Both the position numbers and the translations under genes were made by a program. A DNA stretch of 64,000 bases from Malus domestica (taxonomy: Eukaryota > Streptophyta > Magnoliopsida > Rosales > Rosaceae), in NCBI RefSeq assembly GCF_042453785.1, contig NC_091674.1:25002001-25066000 (forward strand), read 5' to 3'. Under the pieces are notes generated by a model. The model was given only the letters and a program-made list of their open reading frames with translations, was not told where the DNA came from and ran no database searches. Below, one piece after another: positions 60,702-64,000 of the stretch. Within the stretch, counting starts at the first letter, position 1; each line of letters opens with the position of its first letter.

Positions 60702-63700
60702 ATGGCGTCCTTCATTTCCAAGCTTTCCAGGGAGTGTGACCAACATCAGAAGATTTTTTATCGGAGCTCGATCAAGACCATCCGGTTTGAAAACGACATG
60801 AGCACCCAGTACCAAATCCTGGGCCCTCTCTTCAAAGCTACAATATCGCCGACTATCATCGGCCTTCTACAGGAGCACTGCCTAACACCCTTACTTCAAG
60901 GGTTTGTCGCGATGGGATGCGGCTAAGCCCCAGGGCTCCTGGCCCTCGACGACCACATCCTGGGCAGCCTGGGTCGTTCGAATGGAACGACTCTTCGGCG
61001 AGCAATGGAAGGCTCTTGGCATCTACGACGCCATCCTCCTTTCGTCTATGGAAATTGTTCCCGACAATGAGCTTCTCCAAGCCGCTCTGTGCTTCTGGTG
61101 CTCGGCCACCAACACAATGGTCCTTCCTCTGGGTCCCATTGGTCCCACCATCCTGGATATCACTGCCATTCTGGGGACTTCGGCGACCGGGATCCCTGTC
61201 GACGCGACCCTCTCTGGGCATCCGTCGAATATCGACCTGAAAACGCTCTTCGACCGTCGGGCCTCCGAGACCTTGAGCCGTGACGGTCATATCCCGTCGA
61301 AGGAAGACATTCAGAAGCTCCACAAGAACTTCTGTAATTACAACACCCTCTATCTCCATTTCGCCGGCCGAGGAGAAGAGGACATGCGAGAGGGAGAGCA
61401 TGAAGCCTTCCTCTTCTACTGGTACAACAAATACATTTGTTGTACCAAGTCAAACAAGTGTTTGGTCGAGAACATGCCGGTAGCCGAAGCCCTGGCTAGT
61501 GGTCACGTATTGGCACTGAGTTCCAACATTCTCGCCCAACTTTTCCGCTGCCTGGCCGAGGCGACCCTCCACAAGGTCGACCCGCACCAGAATGGTCCTC
61601 TCTGGATCTTCCAACTCTGGTTGCAGGTATACTTCGCCTCCCTTCGGCCGGCCATAGCTGAATTCTCACCAACAGAGGCGCTTGGGCCTCAACTGGCCTC
61701 TCGACCGACACCTCCCCATCAAGCCGAAGAGGTATTTCGGTACCTCTTCGCTCTCGACGACTTCTCCAACGACGAGTTCCTAATATGTCGTCGTCGAGAC
61801 TACCCTTCCTCCATCAGGCTGCCTACCTCCCCATGGAGCGCGGAGGAAGACGCCGATCTTCGTCAGACCTGGGGGTCGTTTGTGCTTGCTCGCGACCTCC
61901 CTCTCGGCTGTGATGGGAAACGGTCAGGTTGGGAAGTATATCATCCGAACTTCCTTGCCCGACAGCTCGGCTACCTTCAGGGCTGCCCTATTCCCCTTCT
62001 CTCCTCCCGAACGGTCCTAAGCCGTGGACGCGAACCCCGTTCCTCCGAGAAAGAGTTCCAAGAGCGCTGCCAAAAATTCCGCCTTCGACCAGCCACCCCG
62101 GAAACCCATTGCACCGACACCTTTGGCGAGTGGTGGGAGAAATACACCCAGGAATTCTTTGGTGCGCCGGTCGGAGAGGTGCTTAGCAGACTCTTCAGTG
62201 ACCGGCCTAAGAAGGCCTCGGCCCCTCATCCTCAAGGTACCTGTTCCACTTTCCTCCTTTCCATCAACCTTGCATATTGATTTGCCTTACTGAATTGTCT
62301 TTATCTTTTTAGGTAGTCGGCCTTTGAGAAAGACGGAGGCAGTTGCCGCTGCCACGGCCGAGAAAAAATCGGTCGTGGCCCAAAAGGACAAACCCGCTGG
62401 TAGGGCCGTGCTGATCAAACGGCCCCGCCAAGAGGCCGAGCCGGCTGTCGAGCCTTCCCCGCCTGCTAAGCGGGTTAAACAAATGGCGAAGAAAGGTGCA
62501 CGGGAGATCCACGTTATCTCCAGTCACACGACGACTCCCAGTGCTTCCCCTTCTCCCGCCGCCGGTCATTCTGGGGTCGAGAAACAGCCGACTTTGGCCG
62601 CAGAGACGGCCCCAGCGCGGCCTGCCTCTATGGCCGGCGCATCAATTGTCCCTCCCTCTATCGAGAAGGCACCTGTCTCACAACAGGCGGTTTCTACAAC
62701 CGAGGGAACCTCTCCCAAGAATCCAACGCCCTCGGTCCTCGTGTTGGAAGAGAGTGAGGGGAGCGACGAGGTCCCGCTGGCGCATCGTCCTCATGCTCGT
62801 CGACAACCTCCTCCAGTATCCGAGATGGCGGTTTAAACCGGCCCCTCCTCGGCTAATCGTGGCAAGCGCACGGTCGAGGAACCGACCCCGGTGGCCGAAC
62901 CTCTCGTTCCTTCTCAGGGCCAGGACGTCCCTGCCTCCCCTGAAGCAACTGCGCCAGTCGGCCCATCGGCAGCCGACCGTGGCAAACGGCTGCTCGAGGA
63001 ACCCGAGGCCACGGCGGAATCGCCGATCCATTCTCAAGACCAAGGCTTCCACATTCCTCCACAAGAGGTTACCTCGGCTTTTGTAAGTACCTTCAATTGT
63101 CTCCTCCTGATTGCTTTTCTGCTTTAGAATTCTAAACAAGGAAAATATTAAATGTCAGGTGCCTGTACATTCTTTTCACCGTCAATTCTATGCGCCGAAG
63201 GGCGTTATCTATATTTCCTGGCCGCCTCAGTGGCCATCAAACGTAGATAACTTCCATAGGCCGCGTGAAGTGAGAAGCAATCTGAGACACTGGGCTCGGC
63301 CATTGAGTTCTTTAGGTTCGAGCAACGATCCTGGGGACATGGCCGAGGTCTCCTCTCGGCAGGTTAAAAAAATGACACCTTGCTATTCTTGTCATGACTT
63401 CCTCTAAGCTTAACCTTGTCTATTCGTGCAGGCTTCATGGGAGGTTGAATTCAAAGCCCTCCTTTCCAGCACGACTGCAGAGTCCGGCCCTTCGGCCGCT
63501 CCGACTGAGGCTGCCGATCCAAGCGCCTTAACCCAGTTACGGGAAGTCCTGTCGCTCTCATCTTCGCAAGTACTTGAACGCAACGGTCTTGATCTGCTCG
63601 GCGTGTGTCTGAACGACCTTGGAGCCGACGGTCGCCTGAGCGGAGATGCCATTGTTCGGGCATCGTCTGCCTTGGAGCGCGTTCGGGAGACATTTAGTAT

Positions 63701-64000
63701 CTTCCAGACTGCGCTGAAGGCCGAACAAGACCTGCAAGCCGCCACGGCCGTTCAAGACACCCTCCGTCCGAAGATTGACGATCTACGGGCAAAAGGAGAA
63801 GCGTTAGCCGAGCTCGACCGTCAGATGGCCGAACTAGCAAAACGCCGGTCGGCCATTGCTTCTGAGCTTGCGAGGGACTTCGAGTCAGGTGGGAAGGATC
63901 GCCTAACTGAGTATGCGGCGGCCAAAAAACGGGTCGAGCGGCTGAAGCTGGACAAAAAGAATCGGCAAGCCGAAGTCATCATGGCCGACGTGCGGTGGTT
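60702..64000 (+). pseudogene. TE-type plant mobile domain / coiled-coil gene, disrupted, runs off the window
   Basis: The frame opens at 60702 (MASFISKLSRECDQHQKIFY). Near 60902 it must shift by one base to enter the plant mobile domain (PMD, aminotransferase-like): MERLFGEQWKALGIYDAI, LQAALCFWCSATNT, GPTILDITAILG. Exons are about 60702-62236, 62313-63082, 63159-63362 and 63432 to beyond 64000, with in-phase GT/AG joins. Exon 2 encodes a Pro/Ala/Glu-rich linker with a KRPR patch and has an in-frame TAA at 62834-62836; the frame continues after it. The last exon is a long charged coiled coil (ALAELDRQMAELAKRRSAIA). PMD proteins of this layout are commonly carried by LTR retrotransposons and MULEs; host MAIN/MAIL1 relatives act in silencing. 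The GC-rich composition matches the upstream TE-type block, unlike the surrounding host DNA. Confidence 0.75.

Noticed and set aside
60856-61401. 181-codon minus-strand frame
   Set aside because: Shadow of the GC-rich plant mobile domain coding sequence on the plus strand.

Overview
This is a 64 kb piece of a plant nuclear genome. The protein genes are split by short AT-rich introns, intergenic DNA is AT-rich with microsatellites, and about half of the window is LTR retrotransposons, solo LTRs, DNA transposons and gene fragments. The host genes and the TE types fit a eudicot. A woody rosid, possibly Rosaceae, is my guess and is not proven by the sequence.

Layout. Bases 1-4.9 kb are repeat-rich DNA with a ~60-bp minisatellite, a PPR gene fragment and a LINE RNase H remnant. 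A C48 (Ulp1-type) SUMO-protease gene spans 4.94-12.2 kb; a complete Copia retrotransposon with identical-looking 540-bp LTRs sits at its first exon/intron border. From 14.5 to 22.0 kb lies a CYP82-type cytochrome P450 pseudogene split by a second, decayed Copia element whose right end is an inverted LTR fragment. Around 23.1-23.35 kb there is a truncated copy of the promoter and first 35 codons of ELP3. TELO2 (25.1-30.9 kb), ELP3 (31.9-35.65 kb, with a solo LTR in intron 4) and a HemW-like radical-SAM gene (37.3-38.8 kb) follow on the plus strand. On the minus strand come a secreted/membrane C2H2-type protein (39.8-42.6 kb) and a KLHDC4-like Kelch gene (43.7-49.5 kb). The Kelch gene carries an in-frame stop, a non-GT splice donor and a coding tandem repeat. 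A PIF/Harbinger-like element lies 130 bp upstream of its start codon. The rest is a probable solo LTR (52.8-54.4 kb), an F-box/LRR pseudogene (54.5-55.7 kb), gene-poor AT-rich DNA (55.7-59.1 kb), and a GC-rich TE-type block carrying a decayed plant-mobile-domain/coiled-coil gene that runs off the window end.

The intact host genes are housekeeping: SUMO removal, PIKK assembly (TELO2 in the TTT complex), tRNA wobble-uridine modification (ELP3 in Elongator), and haem or radical-SAM chemistry (HemW-like). They do not form a pathway. Their order looks like an old conserved block. From memory, the Arabidopsis counterparts lie in neighbouring pairs (At3g48470/48480, At5g50310/50320, At5g63280/63290), which would fit post-polyploid fractionation. 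No prokaryotic features, CRISPR arrays, rRNA or tRNA genes were seen. Exon borders were read by eye from reading frame and GT/AG sites; they join in phase across every gene reported as multi-exon, except where noted.
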